Shown: in pieces, positions 1-12,998 of the stretch
How the letters are laid out: each line of letters begins with the position of its first letter
Position numbering within the stretch: the stretch's first letter is position 1
From: Datisca glomerata
Lineage: Eukaryota > Streptophyta > Magnoliopsida > Cucurbitales > Datiscaceae
Direction: 5' to 3'
Assembly (NCBI GenBank): GCA_003255025.1
Contig: QANY01007891.1
Span: 124,001 to 188,000 of the forward strand
DNA: 64,000 nt
Made by a program: the position numbers and the translations under genes
Notes under the pieces: generated by a model
The model's input: the letters and a program-made list of their open reading frames with translations, nothing else
What the model was told of the DNA's origin: nothing
Database searches by the model: none

Positions 1-620
1 AAATAACTACTTAAACCATTCAAGTATTCATAAGTAACTACTTGAATCTTTCAAGTAGTGATTTTGAATCTGAAAGTCAAAACAAGTAATTACTTGAATG
101 GGTTCAAGTAGTTGTATCTGACTACTTGAACCCTTCAAGTAGTCATTTATTTTGACTTTCATAATCAAAATCACTATTTAAAGGGTTCGAGTAGTTGTTT
201 ATAACTACTTGAACATGTTCAATTAGTTTTTTTGTCAGTCAATAACCCATACACCAGGTGACTGATTGAAGAATTCAAGTAGTTGTTTAGGACTACTTGA
301 TGGGCTCAAGTAGTTATTTTTTTGTCAGTCAATAACTCATACACTAGGTGACTACTTGAAGGGTTCAAGTAGTTGTTATAACTACTTGAACCCTTCAATT
401 AATTATTTTTTATTTTGTCAATCAGCAACTCAAACACCAGGCGAATACTTGAAGGGTTCAAGTAGTGTTTATGACTACTTGAAGGATTCATGTAGTTACT
501 TATTTTTTCTTTATCAGCCAACAACCCATAGACTAGATAACTATTTGAATGGTTCAAGTAGTTGCTTATGACTACATGAACCCTTCAAATAGTTATTTTC
601 ATTATGCTAGTAAGCAAGAA
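1..620. repeat. Minisatellite built of short palindromes
   Basis: The stretch is a degenerate tandem array whose units contain the near-perfect palindrome TACTTGAAGGGTTCAAGTA, separated by spacers such as TTTTTGTCAGTCAATAACTC. The array runs off the left edge of the window. It is translatable in places as a YLKGSSS-type repeat (356-571), but that is a by-product of the repeat. The same family recurs at 52850-53215. Near 600 bp the array ends in a segment resembling, in inverse orientation, the segment that ends the other copy (GCTTACT..CATAAT), so both may be parts of one dispersed repeat. Confidence 0.8.
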
Positions 621-3354
621 AAATAATGGGTCTTTCTGAAAAAGAAGAAGAAGAATGGATCACATTCTCACTGAAGAATCATAGTATCTACTGAATAATA
701 ATAATAAGAACGACGTTTTTGTTGAAGAAAATAAATGAAATGTGTATTAGGTTGATTTGATCTTTACATAGAAAGTGAAAGAAATGATAAAAAAAAAAGA
801 GTGAACAATTACTTAATATTGATTGTGGTGGGTCAGGATTATAAAATTGATTGTTTTCAAAGTGAGGTATAAAATTATTTAAACGAATTAAAAGAATTAC
901 ACTATTCCAAATAACCGTTCAAAATCCACCTAATATATTCTCTGCTATTCCATATCAAGTTTTAATCTATGTTACTTGCTAGACAAATGTAGTGGAGAAT
1001 CGTACAAACTCCTACTGTGCTGGCATTTTCCGCTAGGTCAAAAGGCTATATATAAAGTAGAATTAAACATATTTTTTAAGTCTTGCCATCATTTCCCTCT
1101 CTAAATTATTAAAGTACTTCATTTTGAACCTTTCATTTATAAACATTTTTTTTCCATCAGCATGATGGTTTCAATCTGTTCAAAATGTGTTTATGCAGTA
1201 CATTTCACGTGTCATTTTTATTTCCTCTTTTGTCATTGTATTTAGCTCAAAACGCATCATCATATTTTTTCTTAATATTATAATGAGGAACATCGATTTA
1301 TAGGATTGTGATCACATACGACTAGAATGGTAATAAGTTAGAGACAAAAGTCAAGGCGTGTTAAAAACCACCCTATACAATGATGATTTTGACATCAATA
1401 AAACATTTGTGTTTCGGTTCTTCTAACAAACAAAAAAATAAATTGTTCTAAACAAAATGTTTAAGTGCAACTCCAAAAGCTTAGGGATACATTGTAGTTT
1501 AGTGATAGTTTGAGATTGAAAAATATTAACACATTTAGATAGATCATATGGAAACTAAACAGTTGGAAAATAATTAAAAAAAATAATGAGCGAAAACTAT
1601 ATTTATTTGGTCTAAAAAGGTAAAAACAAGTAGTTTAAATTTCCTTTCATCCTTATGCCCAATATACATTGGTTACCTAAGAAATGAGAAAATTATTCAA
1701 TACTGAGAGTGGTTTTTATATCGTAGGATTCAATAAATATGTTGGGGGTTCAAAAAAATTATTAGAGGAATTCAACAAGTATGTTAGTCAACAAATATGT
1801 GAAAATTAAAAAAAAAGAATTCAAAGGTTCAATAAATGTGTTAAGAGGGTTCGAGAAATATTTCTAGTAGTTCAACAAACTTATCGGGAAAAAGGCTCCG
1901 GTAGGGGTGTACACGGGACATGACAAAAAATTTTGATCCCCTCCGTCCTGCGTTGAGGACAAAAATTGTACGGGACGAGACGGAACGTTACGGATATTTT
2001 GGGTAAAAAAACTAAGGCTTAAAATTTAAAATTGATTTAAAGTTAAAGGTAAAAATTGTAAAATTAAGAGTAAAAATTGAAAAAATTAAGATTCAAATAA
2101 AAAATAAAATAATAATATCTCATCTAGTGTGACGGTTTCTTAAGACGAAACATGTATTTCAATACGACACCCTAGACTCCGGCATTGTAGCATGACCCGA
2201 TTATTCTGCATAGTTACTTTACCATGTTCATACATGAAGACCGTTATCTTCTAAAGGAATTGAGTCAATAATGTTGAGATGGTTTAGTTAAGTCAACGGA
2301 GCAGGTGAGTCTACTCCAACTCCACTTTTGGTGCCACCCGTCATCTTTCATAAAATCAATCTTTCTAAAATTTTATCAGTCTTAAGCTTTTTAACAAAGC
2401 TATAAATTTTTAGAAGTTATATTTGTCTCCATATACAAGAATTTTCAACAAATTACTATTCACTCTCATGGATTTATATTTTATTAAAATATAAATTACA
2501 GCACTACTAAACTTTATAATCTTGCGACCAAAAATGACACGTGACCTTTCATGTGTATAAATTTAATCCTCAAACTTTTTAAGTGAAGTTAGAAATCAAA
2601 AAGTAGATTGACACCTAGAAAACCATTGGAATGACTAAAAATTTAGTTGATTTGAAAGCCTAAGAGTCTACTACTTTTTCAAATAAATAAAGTTCAAAAC
2701 CCCAATCTTTTTATGTTTGGATAAATAAAAGAATCATGTTAAATTCGGCTCACTTGTTTTATTTTGAACGGTCTAGATATAAAATAAATAAAAATTAAAA
2801 AAAATTATTTATTATGATTTTTTTATTTTTTATGTACTTATGCATAATTTTTTATCTAGATTTACGAACAGACTCGTGTTCACTTTCGTATTCACATAAA
2901 AAAGTGATATGATTCTTAAAATTGAAGGGTAGAATTTATAATTTATAATAAAAGAACGTTTAACATCAATGGTTATCATAATTCATAGCATGATGACCCT
3001 AACTCTTATTATTATGATCAATTTTGCCTAAAGAAGGTTAAATTGCATTCATGTACACTAGACTAGTGTGCTAAAACAATAAGGCTAAAATTTAAATTGT
3101 ATTCATTAAACTGATTTTAGTAATTTCTTCCTATTCAAACCAAAAGATTGATTCACTATATACATGATAAAAGGTTCTCTTATTGGTACCAACTTACAAC
3201 TAAACATATGTCAACCACAACCTATGAGATTAATAAAAAAAAATGTACCAACTGCTACCTTTATTTCCTTGCAATGTAAAAAGCTAATTAATTAGCTACT
3301 AACTCCAAGTTTGTCCTCTGCTCAAACCCAATAATATTTCACAGAATTCTTCAC
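621..3354. other. Intergenic, no gene seen
   Basis: This is AT-rich sequence without a supportable coding region. It holds a degenerate short repeat (GGTTCAATAAATATGTT and variants, about 1725-1890). From 1902 there is a motif TAGGGGTGTACACGGGAC that resembles the TAGGGGTG ends of plant hAT-type elements, but no matching opposite end was found. The last 300 bp are the upstream region of the peroxidase gene. Confidence 0.5.
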
Positions 3355-3361
3355 TATAAAT
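3355..3361 (+). promoter_or_regulatory. TATA box of the peroxidase gene
   Basis: TATAAAT stands 113 bp upstream of the peroxidase ATG. This would put the transcription start near 3385-3395 and give a leader of roughly 75-85 nt. Placement is by motif and distance only. Confidence 0.6.
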
Positions 3362-3467
3362 ACCCACAAACGCTTTCAGCTATAATCATAACAAGCTTTG
3401 AAATTTGTTCTCTGGGTGTTATTCTAGACAGCTTTGGGTCTTAAAAGTGAAACTTTAGAAGAAAAAT

Positions 3468-4772
<1,305 letters not shown>

Positions 4773-5168
4773 GACATCATTGAATTTGGCATCTAAACAT
4801 TGCATTGGGTGAAGTGAAATTTCTCTGCTTGTTGTTGTAGTTCCTTTAAAAGAATTTTCTATGTTAATTCTCTGCTCCATGAGAAATGTTTCAACTTTTT
4901 AATTTTGATTATGTATGTCTTTGGTAATCCATTTGTGAAGTTGTAATGGCTTTGTTGTTTGAACTGTGTGTTCATCGAAAATATAATATTTTTCTGATAT
5001 ATTTAGTAATCAAGAATGTTACGTAATTTACTCGGAAATAACTTTGTATTCCATCACTCTAGTCTTTATTTTTTTTCTCTATCTTTATTAAAATTTATAT
5101 TATGCAATATGATTCTTTCATTGGCGAAAAGATAACTAATAATTTAGTATGTTATGGGTATCTCCTGA
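4773..5168. other. 3' flank of the peroxidase gene
   Basis: AT-rich sequence without an open frame of note. The first 150-250 bp are expected to be 3' untranslated region. Confidence 0.5.
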
Positions 5169-6518
5169 TAGGGGTGGCAACCGGGCCGGGCCGGACCCGG
5201 CAGGCTCACGGCCCTAGCCCGGGTCTTCTAGGTGGTTCATGAGCCAGTTTTGGGTTGGCCGTCGGAAATGAAGGACGGTCTGAAATGAACCACAAACCGG
5301 CCCGTAAAGTCACGGGCCGGGACGGTTCACAGGCGGGTCTTGGATAAATAACCGGCCCGACCTCTCTTTGGTAGTGGGATGGGGCAATTGTGAGGATTGC
5401 CCATTAACTTCCTTACCTGCACTGGTAGTTTAGTATGGACTTCTAAGTTTATTTTATTTCCTAGTTCCTAGTTGCTACTGTCTTTTAATAGCTTCCCAGG
5501 CTTCCTAAAAGTCAAAAAAGAGAAGGACAAAACAGCACGGATTAGATGGAGCTAGGCGCATGATTGTTCCAGTAATCCAATATGGATGTTGGCGAAGAGC
5601 TGAGGAGATAATTACTTTCCTGGGTTTGGAGAAGGAAGAGTGAAGAAGCATAAGCCCTTGAATGGACTCTAGCTCTATGAAGGTGACTTGGCATCCTCTC
5701 TTTTTTCTTTTTTCTCTGAGCGAGGTACTTAAGGACCTAGCTTAACTTCCTTGCCTTGCCTGCAAGCTCCTATAAGGTCTCTATCTAGAAAGAAAAGCAC
5801 AAGGATCCGAAGGAGATTGCTCTTTCTTTTGAAGTTTATAGAAGCTAAGGAAAAAAAGAAAGAAATGTAATTTAATTCTAAAAAATGTAGATGAGGAGAG
5901 TTGAACCTTAGTAGAGAATTGATAAAGTGTATGGATTATCACTAAACTACATGGAAGTCATATTATTTTCTTATAATTATTTTATTTTATTACTTTAACA
6001 TCTCAACAGAAAAACTTGTAATAATAAGTAAAATAATTATTTTATTTATTAAATTCATAAACTAGTCATATTCATATTCACATTCACGTAAAATCTAAAA
6101 ATATAATAAATAATTAATAACTAATTTATAATTCATGTTCATTAACAGAACAAAAAATATTAAAATATTAAACCAATATGTTTTAAAGTTTTCATGAATC
6201 CAATTTTTCATTGAATAAAATATTCATTTAAGTGAAAAATATTATTTTTTATTTAATTAAGTACGTTTATCTCAAAAATATATTATTGGAAGTTTTGATA
6301 AAATATGTTAAAAGACAATAAGAATATTTATTTTAAACAATATATTTAACAAATGTTGTCTTGGTCTATTGGTAAAAAGTGTGATTTATAAAGGAGATGT
6401 TAACATTTTAAATTTTACTACATGCATAATTGTTCAATTTTTTAGACAAAAAAATAGATTCGCGGGCCGGGCCGGTTCAACCAATTTCGTGGGCCGAGCC
6501 GACCCATTGCCACCTCTA
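5169..6518. mobile_element. hAT-like non-autonomous element with GGGGTGGCAA ends
   Basis: The left end reads TAGGGGTGGCAACCGGGC and the right end reads CCCATTGCCACCTCTA, an inverted match. Both ends carry GC-rich CGGGCCGGGCC-type subterminal sequence, while the interior is very AT-rich. The flanking 8-mers TCTCCTGA and TTTCCTTG agree at only five positions, so the target duplication is decayed or the borders are a few bases off. No transposase was seen. The segment at about 5380-5860 is richer in GC and purine tracts than the rest and may be a foreign insert. Confidence 0.6.
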
Positions 6519-6524
6519 TTTCCT

Positions 6525-7110
6525 TGTGACCAAAAGGAATAGACCTCACCAATGCACAGCCGAGGCGGGCAAGACAGAGTAGAGCTCATAGGAAGCACAT
6601 GGTATTCACAGTGGACCTTGGAGTCTAGGAAATCATCCGACGTGAGTATCATCATTACATGTCAAAAATAAGTATCGAGGTGACTCATTCCTATTTGACC
6701 CCTGACTCCATGACTCCACTGTCCATTCGCCACCTGCTGTGTTAGAGGGGTCTCCATCAAGTCACATCGACCCTCCTTTATGTCAGCTCGGAGGGACGTT
6801 AGCATTAAATGCCGCCTCCGTCCATTAATGGAAGATCAGACATCACATCACCCAAGTTTCTCTTACACACCTCCTCCTATTAGACTTCGTGTATAAATAC
6901 TACCTCCAGCTCAAGAGGAAATGTAAGCAATTCTCCACCTAAAGAACCCCTGTCAAAATTCCTTCAAACTTCTAACTTAAATATCGGAGACCCTTAGGCG
7001 AGGACACGATCCCCAGTCCCCCTCATTTGTTGGGTTCTTTATTTGTGTTGTGCAAAGTCTCTAATCGCGAAGGACGAACATGATTGTTAGTGAGCAAATC
7101 AGCATCAACA
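6525..7110 (+). mobile_element. Probable solo or truncated LTR
   Basis: The segment looks like a plant LTR: it begins TGTGACC, ends ATCAACA, is compositionally distinct from its surroundings, and carries a core promoter GTATAAATAC at 6891-6900 followed by a C/T-rich leader-like stretch. An ATTAAATGCC/CCATTAATGG block sits upstream of the TATA box, as is common in Gypsy LTRs. No second LTR, internal region or target duplication was found, so the borders are provisional. Confidence 0.45.
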
Positions 7111-7760
7111 TAACCATGAACTATTATTTATTTTTCACCTCCGTCTCCAATTTTTGTTTAGATTAGTTTAGTAACTCATCAATCAAGTCTTCGTTATCTA
7201 GCTCGACAGTGAAATATTACAAAAATAATGATAACCATTACTAATTGAGTAATTAATATGTCCAATCATCATCTCTATCTCACTTGTAGATATTTTCGCA
7301 ATATGTTACTTATAGAGTGATGATGATTAATTGAAATTCCCTTAAAATTGAAAGACTAAATTGATTTTAAAAAGAACAATTTAGGGATGAAAATAAAAAA
7401 TAGTCAAAATTTTGCTTTGTAAACCTATCAACTTTTTATGTACTCGAACCGATGAGTTCACACAATAGTAAAATTTCGGTTCGTTTCTAAAATTATAGCT
7501 TTTGACAAAGAAAACTTACCCGTGTACCCTATTATGGACATCACTCACCCATAAGGCCCAACGTGTTGCTCTCTGTCGTACAATTTTTAGGCCCGTAGAC
7601 GTAACAAGCAGATCAAAATCTTCGTTGTAGGGTTTATGCTGGCAAGTCACTGCATCAGTGATTAGTTCTTCTTCCAGCTTCAGGGCCATGAATGTGCAGA
7701 GCTCCTTCACCTCGTATGATTCTTGTATGACCATAGCATTTGCGTGAGAGCTTCGAGAAA
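7111..7760. other. Upstream region of the bL12m gene
   Basis: AT-rich up to about 7500, then a more GC-balanced stretch leading into the gene, likely promoter and 5' leader. An open frame on the minus strand (7516-7797) overlaps the start of the + gene and has no recognisable domain. Confidence 0.45.
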
Positions 7761-8378
7761 ATGAGGTATTTACGGATCGTTTCAACACATTTTTCACATT
7801 TTCGAAGAAAACCTCCCCACAAAAATAGAAGCTGCAGTCTTCTGGCTACCCAGAACTCACATCTTCTAGCGTTTTCCCAATCGCACTCTGCAACTTGTTC
7901 TCCATTGAGTTATCGGAATTATACCTCTGCTTCGCCGGAAACGAAACCAGTCCCTTCGGAGAGGGTGTCAGCGATCGTAGACGAGATCTCTGGGCTTACT
8001 CTGCTCGAGGTCTCGGACCTCACGGAGGTGCTGCGCGAGAAATTGGGAGTCACGGAGATGCCAGTAATGACGGTGATGATGCCCGGAATGGGATTTGGCG
8101 GCTTCAAGGGCTCTGCCAAGGGAGGTCCAGGGGCGAAGGGCGGCGAGGAGAAAAAAGCAGAGAAGACGGCGTTTGATGTGAAGCTCGAAGCTTTTGATGC
8201 TGCGGCGAAGATCAAGGTGATTAAGGAAGTACGGTCGTTTACAGATTTGGGATTGAAAGAGGCAAAGGATTTGGTAGAGAAGGCGCCAGCCCTTTTGAAG
8301 AAAGGGGTAACGAAGGAAGAGGCGGAGACAATTATCGCGAAGTTGAAGGAGGTTGGTGCCAAGGCTTCAATGGAGTGA
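7761..8378 (+). CDS. Mitochondrial ribosomal protein bL12m (L7/L12)
   Basis: A single uninterrupted exon encodes 205 residues from the first true ATG; the frame is open a little further upstream, but only from a TTG. The protein forms the stalk of the large mitochondrial ribosomal subunit, which recruits translation factors. Residues 1 to about 60 are rich in Arg, Ser and His and poor in acidic residues, like a mitochondrial presequence. The N-terminal dimerisation region follows ([19 protein letters not shown]), then a Gly/Lys-rich hinge ([16 protein letters not shown]), then the L7/L12 C-terminal domain with [23 protein letters not shown] and KGVTKEEAE. The long presequence and the hinge favour a mitochondrial over a plastid form. 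No insertion or frameshift is seen. Confidence 0.93.
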   Translation: MRYLRIVSTHFSHFRRKPPHKNRSCSLLATQNSHLLAFSQSHSATCSPLSYRNYTSASPETKPVPSERVSAIVDEISGLTLLEVSDLTEVLREKLGVTEMPVMTVMMPGMGFGGFKGSAKGGPGAKGGEEKKAEKTAFDVKLEAFDAAAKIKVIKEVRSFTDLGLKEAKDLVEKAPALLKKGVTKEEAETIIAKLKEVGAKASME

Positions 8379-10099
8379 GGTACTGTTCTCTTACTCTCAT
8401 CCAACTTTATTTTTTGGTTAAGAGTAACTTAGGAGCCTTTTTGCTCAGTTAATCTGTGTTAGTCACACAATTTAGCTGCATTGTATTAACCAGTGTTTGA
8501 TATCTGCGCATAGTCGAATGCAAACAATCTCACTGGATGACAGAAAAAAAATCTCACTGGATGATGCTTGTTCAAGTGTTTTGGTGGATTATAGGGTTGT
8601 AACGATGTTCCTAGTTATTTTTTAGCTTAGGATTTTATTTATAGCTTATCAGATTGAGATTGCTCTAGGATCCCAAAGATTCTACCTTAAACCCAGACCA
8701 AGTTTGGAAACTGGTGGACTTGCAAATAAAGACTTGGACACACTTTAATCTATGTCTTAGTTAATGAGTTTTGTTTGAAATCAAACCATCGTCATTGAAT
8801 CTACATGTGAAGTGTACTGCCATTGCATCTGAGTTAACAAATATTGCATGACATTACTTTGTTGTTTGAAACTGGTGTGGAATTTTGTATCTGTAGTTGA
8901 CTCAAATATTCTAGCCGATCAACTGGAGAAAGAAGAGTGTGTTAAAAGGATGGCAACTGGAGAAAGAAGAGTGTTAAAGGACGGATTTGTCGTTTCAATG
9001 ACTGCTTCTCATATATCATCCATTATGTACTTACATGCAATAGGAAAATCACTTATCAACTGAGAGGTTGTCTTAGTTTACCAGTAACTTATATATCACT
9101 CTAATGTGTGATGGACACAAAGGGTAATCTCTTACATAGTATTAGGCTTTTAAACTTAACAGGGAAGGTGGGATTTAAAGAAAGCCAGGCATGACTTCAA
9201 CACAATTGGATATTCGAAGTTTTGTGTTAGATACTAGTTAGCACAGTCCCGACATTTATGAAAACAGTTGAACCAATCTTTCAATAGTAGAGAGGAAATG
9301 AGCTAATTGCACATATGGGTTGTGATGTAGGCTGGTAGATAAGCACAACACTATAGTTCAGAAGAAGTAATGGTTTGGATGTTTTTTTTGGTTCTGAGTG
9401 GTTCAAGTTCAACGAGATACTATTCTGATGCTCATACGCATCAATATCAGGAGCTCATCTTTGCTTTCTATTTTTCAGTTTAGACTTTCCCAACAACGAT
9501 TGCAGTAGAAAATGGAAGAGTTTGCTTTAGCAGATCGTTGAACTCGAACGACAGTTGGAGATGTATCATTGCGTTTGAATTATTCATGACAAAGTGAGGC
9601 GATCAAGTTTTAAGGGTTTTGCATAAAATGTGGTCATTTTTTGCTAGAACTCCTTCGCTTCTTTTACAGAACTAAGAAATAACATATTGGAGCATGATAT
9701 GCTCTTTATTCTTAACCTTGCAGTTGTTCTTATAAATCCATATCTTTAACACCTATTGATTACCATGTTGCACACCTAATATGGTTTACCGTGATACATC
9801 AATCTGGGATCAAACGAGTAATGCTGATGTTCTTGTGTTTGTTGGTTTCTTCAACTCGTTAAGCTGTTCAAAGAATCAAACTCGCAACACAATGAGAAAG
9901 TGACTACACCTTAATCCAGTTAGATTTATAGTCTTGAAAGAAAGCGGTCAGATGAACAAAAGCAAAACAAGTATATCCAAAGAAAGTATGCTTGGTAGTT
10001 TATAGTAATAATTCTTCCAATCTTAGGGAAAAACTTTCGAACAATGTATTCTTGTCTGAGAGTGGGTGTTTGTAGAGAAGTCGCATTTTAATGTGTTCT
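8379..10099. other. 3' flank and intergenic, no gene seen
   Basis: The first few hundred bases are probably the 3' untranslated region of bL12m. The frame at 8848-9063 has no recognisable domain and contains a short direct duplication (CAACTGGAGAAAGAAGAGTG twice). The rest shows no supportable gene. Confidence 0.45.
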
Positions 10100-10510
10100 A
10101 GCCGAGGTTGATTCTACCTAAGATCGTGGAGTGGTCTTGCGAATCGGATCGTAGGATTGAATCGTGGATCATAAGATTCTATTATATACTAGCAATATCA
10201 TAAAAAAACAAAACTTACCAAACTACATATCAAAACTCTTGAACATAATTAATTAATCAATGATAAATTTTATTATTTTATTAAGTGTAATTTAAAAAAT
10301 AAATAACAATTTAAAATTATAGTTAATTAGATCGTAGTAAGATTGTAATATTATATCAATCTAAGATAAAAAAAAATATAATAGATCGTAAGATATTTTC
10401 AATTTAAGATTTTATTTATGAATCAAATCGTAGAGTTTAGACAATATTAGACAATATCGTAAAATTATGAGATCCTATAATCCGGATCGGGAGTTTAACG
10501 ATCATATACA
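10100..10510. mobile_element. Decayed non-autonomous relative of the 24-28 kb hAT element
   Basis: The region opens with GATTCTACCTAAGATCG and CGTGGATCATAAGATTC, and both closely match the left terminal region of the hAT element at 24300 (GATTCTACCCTAGGATCG, CGTGGATCATGGGATC). Further GATCGTA/GGATC motifs lie at the right end, around 10470-10500, with AT-rich sequence between. Exact termini and target duplication could not be fixed. Confidence 0.45.
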
Positions 10511-10894
10511 GAGAATAAAATGCAACACTAACACTCAAGCCGGCTTTTTTATATTTTTTATGAGGTTGCAAATTTGGGAAATGAACTATCTTATGTGTCC
10601 ATGTCGCATTACACGGTGTGGAAGGAAGTCTGAAGAGCATCTACTCGTTACAATCTATCTTGTTTTTCATCTTTTTCACCATCCAAGATATTCATATCAT
10701 ATCAGATCAAATCGATGTATATGAACTGAAATGCACAAAAACGTAGGGTCCTCTTCCAACAGCTTCTTGATATTTTTCGCCCAATTTCTCCAAAGTTATA
10801 TTAACGTTTACGATATATTCATCAACTAATATTAACCAAATCAGGATAAATCAGAGTAGCATAGTGAAAGACCGATTCAAACGAAAGAACGGGT
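10511..10894. other. 3' flank of the epoxide hydrolase gene
   Basis: Likely contains the 3' untranslated region of the minus-strand gene. No coding potential of its own was recognised. Confidence 0.4.
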
Positions 10895-12706
10895 TCAGTG
10901 ATTGGGTGAAAGTTTGAGAAGGAAAGAAAGAATTTCCTCAGAAACTTGTTGAGCTCTCTCCTGTTGAATGAAATGGTGACCTTCTATGATTACAACTTCA
11001 AGATTAGGCACAATGCTCTTAAAAACATCTCCTTGCACAAATTCCTCTGTTCCAAAAGATTTAAAACCCATGTCTTTGTCACCTATTATGAACTTTGTCG
11101 GAACCTCTACCTTTGATCCTTGCCATGGTGCCAAAAGCTCCCAACTCCTGTTTATCATTATTAAAAATATGCATGGTCATATCATTTTTCATTCTATTTC
11201 AATCCAAAATTTAGACAAAGACATCTTATTTTTTAAGATTTTAAGCCCAAAAACAATTACCCAATTTTATATTGACCCTTAATTCTTTCTAAATCAATTT
11301 AGTCCTTGTCATTTTAATATAATTTTCAATCAATTCAACGTCACCTAGATCATTAATAGAATATTGCCAAAATAATGACATCTTAGACAAAAATAATGAC
11401 TTAACATATTAAATACTCAATTAGTAGTGTGTCATCTTATTATATGTTATCAATTTTCTAACGTATCACTTATGAAATAGACAATAATGTTTTGATGTAA
11501 ATAAAAGTTTAGGGCCCCAAATGAAAATCACATCATAGTTTATGGGCCAAAGTAGTAGTTTGGCTGAACTCAAAATTGTTTATTGCAACTTACAGGTCCA
11601 TAGCACGGTAGTAGTTGAAAGGACCGGTGAAGCCAGATTCCTCAAACTTATCAGCATAAAAGCGAAGTTCCTCTTCAGTTATCCATGGAGGCAACACTGA
11701 TGGTGTCTCCAGGTAATCAATAATCTCCATATCTGGAGGAGCCAAGAGAGCTTCAGGCTTTGTCATCAATAACCACTTCTTCATTACTGTCATATAATCG
11801 TACCTTGCGAATGCCCTCTCTGCTCTTCCTGGTTCCTTCTCACCCAAATCCACAACCAAATATACCAAATCAGATATTCACACAAGCACATATATGTTCT
11901 ACAGAGGAGAAAATTCAAGGAACTGTAGTTGGACTTTTCAGGATTTTATCTAAAAAGTATATCTAGACTGACAAAGATTTAGACTAATTTTTAAGTGATC
12001 ACATGGTACGGCAATTATTCGTAGGTTAGTTGACATATAACTGACAAATCATTTTGAATGTGTTTTTAAAAACATCAACTTATCAATCAACGATTGACAA
12101 AATAATTGATTAACTAAAATTTTGATCGGTCATAGTTAGTATTACCTGAAACTGAACAGCATGCATGCTATCTCCAAATGTTTGCCTGAGAGTTTCAAGA
12201 GTTCTTGTGGTTGGTGATCTGGGGAAGTATGGAACACTTAAAGCAATTAAACCCATGACTTTATCAGGCCTGAAAAGGCTCAGATGCCAACCAGCTACTG
12301 CTCCCCAGTCAATTCCCACCACAAACGCCTACTCACACCACAGCAACAAGATGTTGAAATTCTCAGAGACATTTTCACAAACAGGTCAATAGACACAGAT
12401 AACATGTCATACCTTTTCTTGGCCAAAATGGTCAATTAGGCCGATGAGGTCACCGACTATGTGTAACATAGTGTAGGAGTTGGGGCTAATTGGAGAATCA
12501 GAGTCACCATAGCCTCTTAAATCAGGGGCGACTACATGGTAACCATGGCTTTCCAAGAAGGGTATTTGGTGGCGCCAAGAATACCAGATTTCAGGGAAGC
12601 CATGAAGTAGAAGAACAAGTGGTCCTGTTCCTTTCTCTGCTACATGTAGCCATATCCCATTACTTTTGATCCTCTGGTGGTTCACCTCTTCCATGGTACC
12701 AAGCAT
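10895..12706 (-). CDS. Soluble epoxide hydrolase family protein (alpha/beta hydrolase)
   Basis: Four exons on the minus strand: 12706-12413, 12328-12146, 11835-11594 and 11147-10895. They join to 323 residues (319 from a second in-frame ATG at 12694). Plant enzymes of this family open fatty-acid epoxides to diols. The HGFPE oxyanion motif lies at residues 35-39, the nucleophile Asp105 in GIDWGA, one lid tyrosine in NYYRAMD (about 235), the acid Asp265 in GDKD and the catalytic His in EGHHF (about 298). Two positions are unusual. The histidine of the usual GHDWG is Ile104. The FQEPG-proximal lid tyrosine seen in plant relatives is His154 (SMHAVQFQEPG). The hydrolase fold looks intact, but epoxide activity should not be taken for granted. 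Introns 1 and 3 have clear splice sites. The exon 3 acceptor (GAGAAG/GAACC) has a weak pyrimidine tract and was placed by the conserved FQEPGRAE junction. Confidence 0.9.
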
Positions 12707-12721
12707 CTCTAAAAAGTATAT

Positions 12722-12810
12722 GAGAGAGAGAGAGAGTTTTCAATGGCGCCTAGTGATGGTGGTGATATTATTATTCACATTTTATTTCAACGAAATTAAT
12801 GTATTATATA
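12722..12810 (-). promoter_or_regulatory. Core promoter candidates of the epoxide hydrolase gene
   Basis: On the minus strand TATATAA lies at 12810-12804, about 100 bp upstream of the ATG. A CT-rich patch (GA repeat on the + strand, 12722-12736) lies in the expected 5' leader. Assigned by motif and distance only. Confidence 0.35.
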
Positions 12811-12998
12811 TCGTAGTATGATTGATAAGAAGTCAGGTCAAGTATGATAAGTTTGACATTGGACCGACAGAAAATTATAAATGATATAGGCCGTCAAGGT
12901 TAGAAGGAAATTTCAGAACCTAAAACAGTAAACTGAGTGATTGACAGGCGTGACAAGTTGCTTAGAGAATTCTCATCAACTAGAGAAGACACCTCTAT

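Noticed and set aside
356..571. Frame with YLKGSSS repeats
   Set aside because: It follows from the tandem DNA repeat; there is no start context or domain, and the repeat unit drifts in length.
7516..7797. Minus-strand 93-codon frame upstream of bL12m
   Set aside because: It overlaps the start of a well supported + gene, has no recognisable domain and lies in the expected promoter/leader.
7919..8404. Minus-strand 161-codon frame
   Set aside because: Exact antisense shadow of the bL12m coding region.
8848..9063. Small + frame downstream of bL12m
   Set aside because: No domain and an internal short duplication; not supportable as a gene without transcript data.
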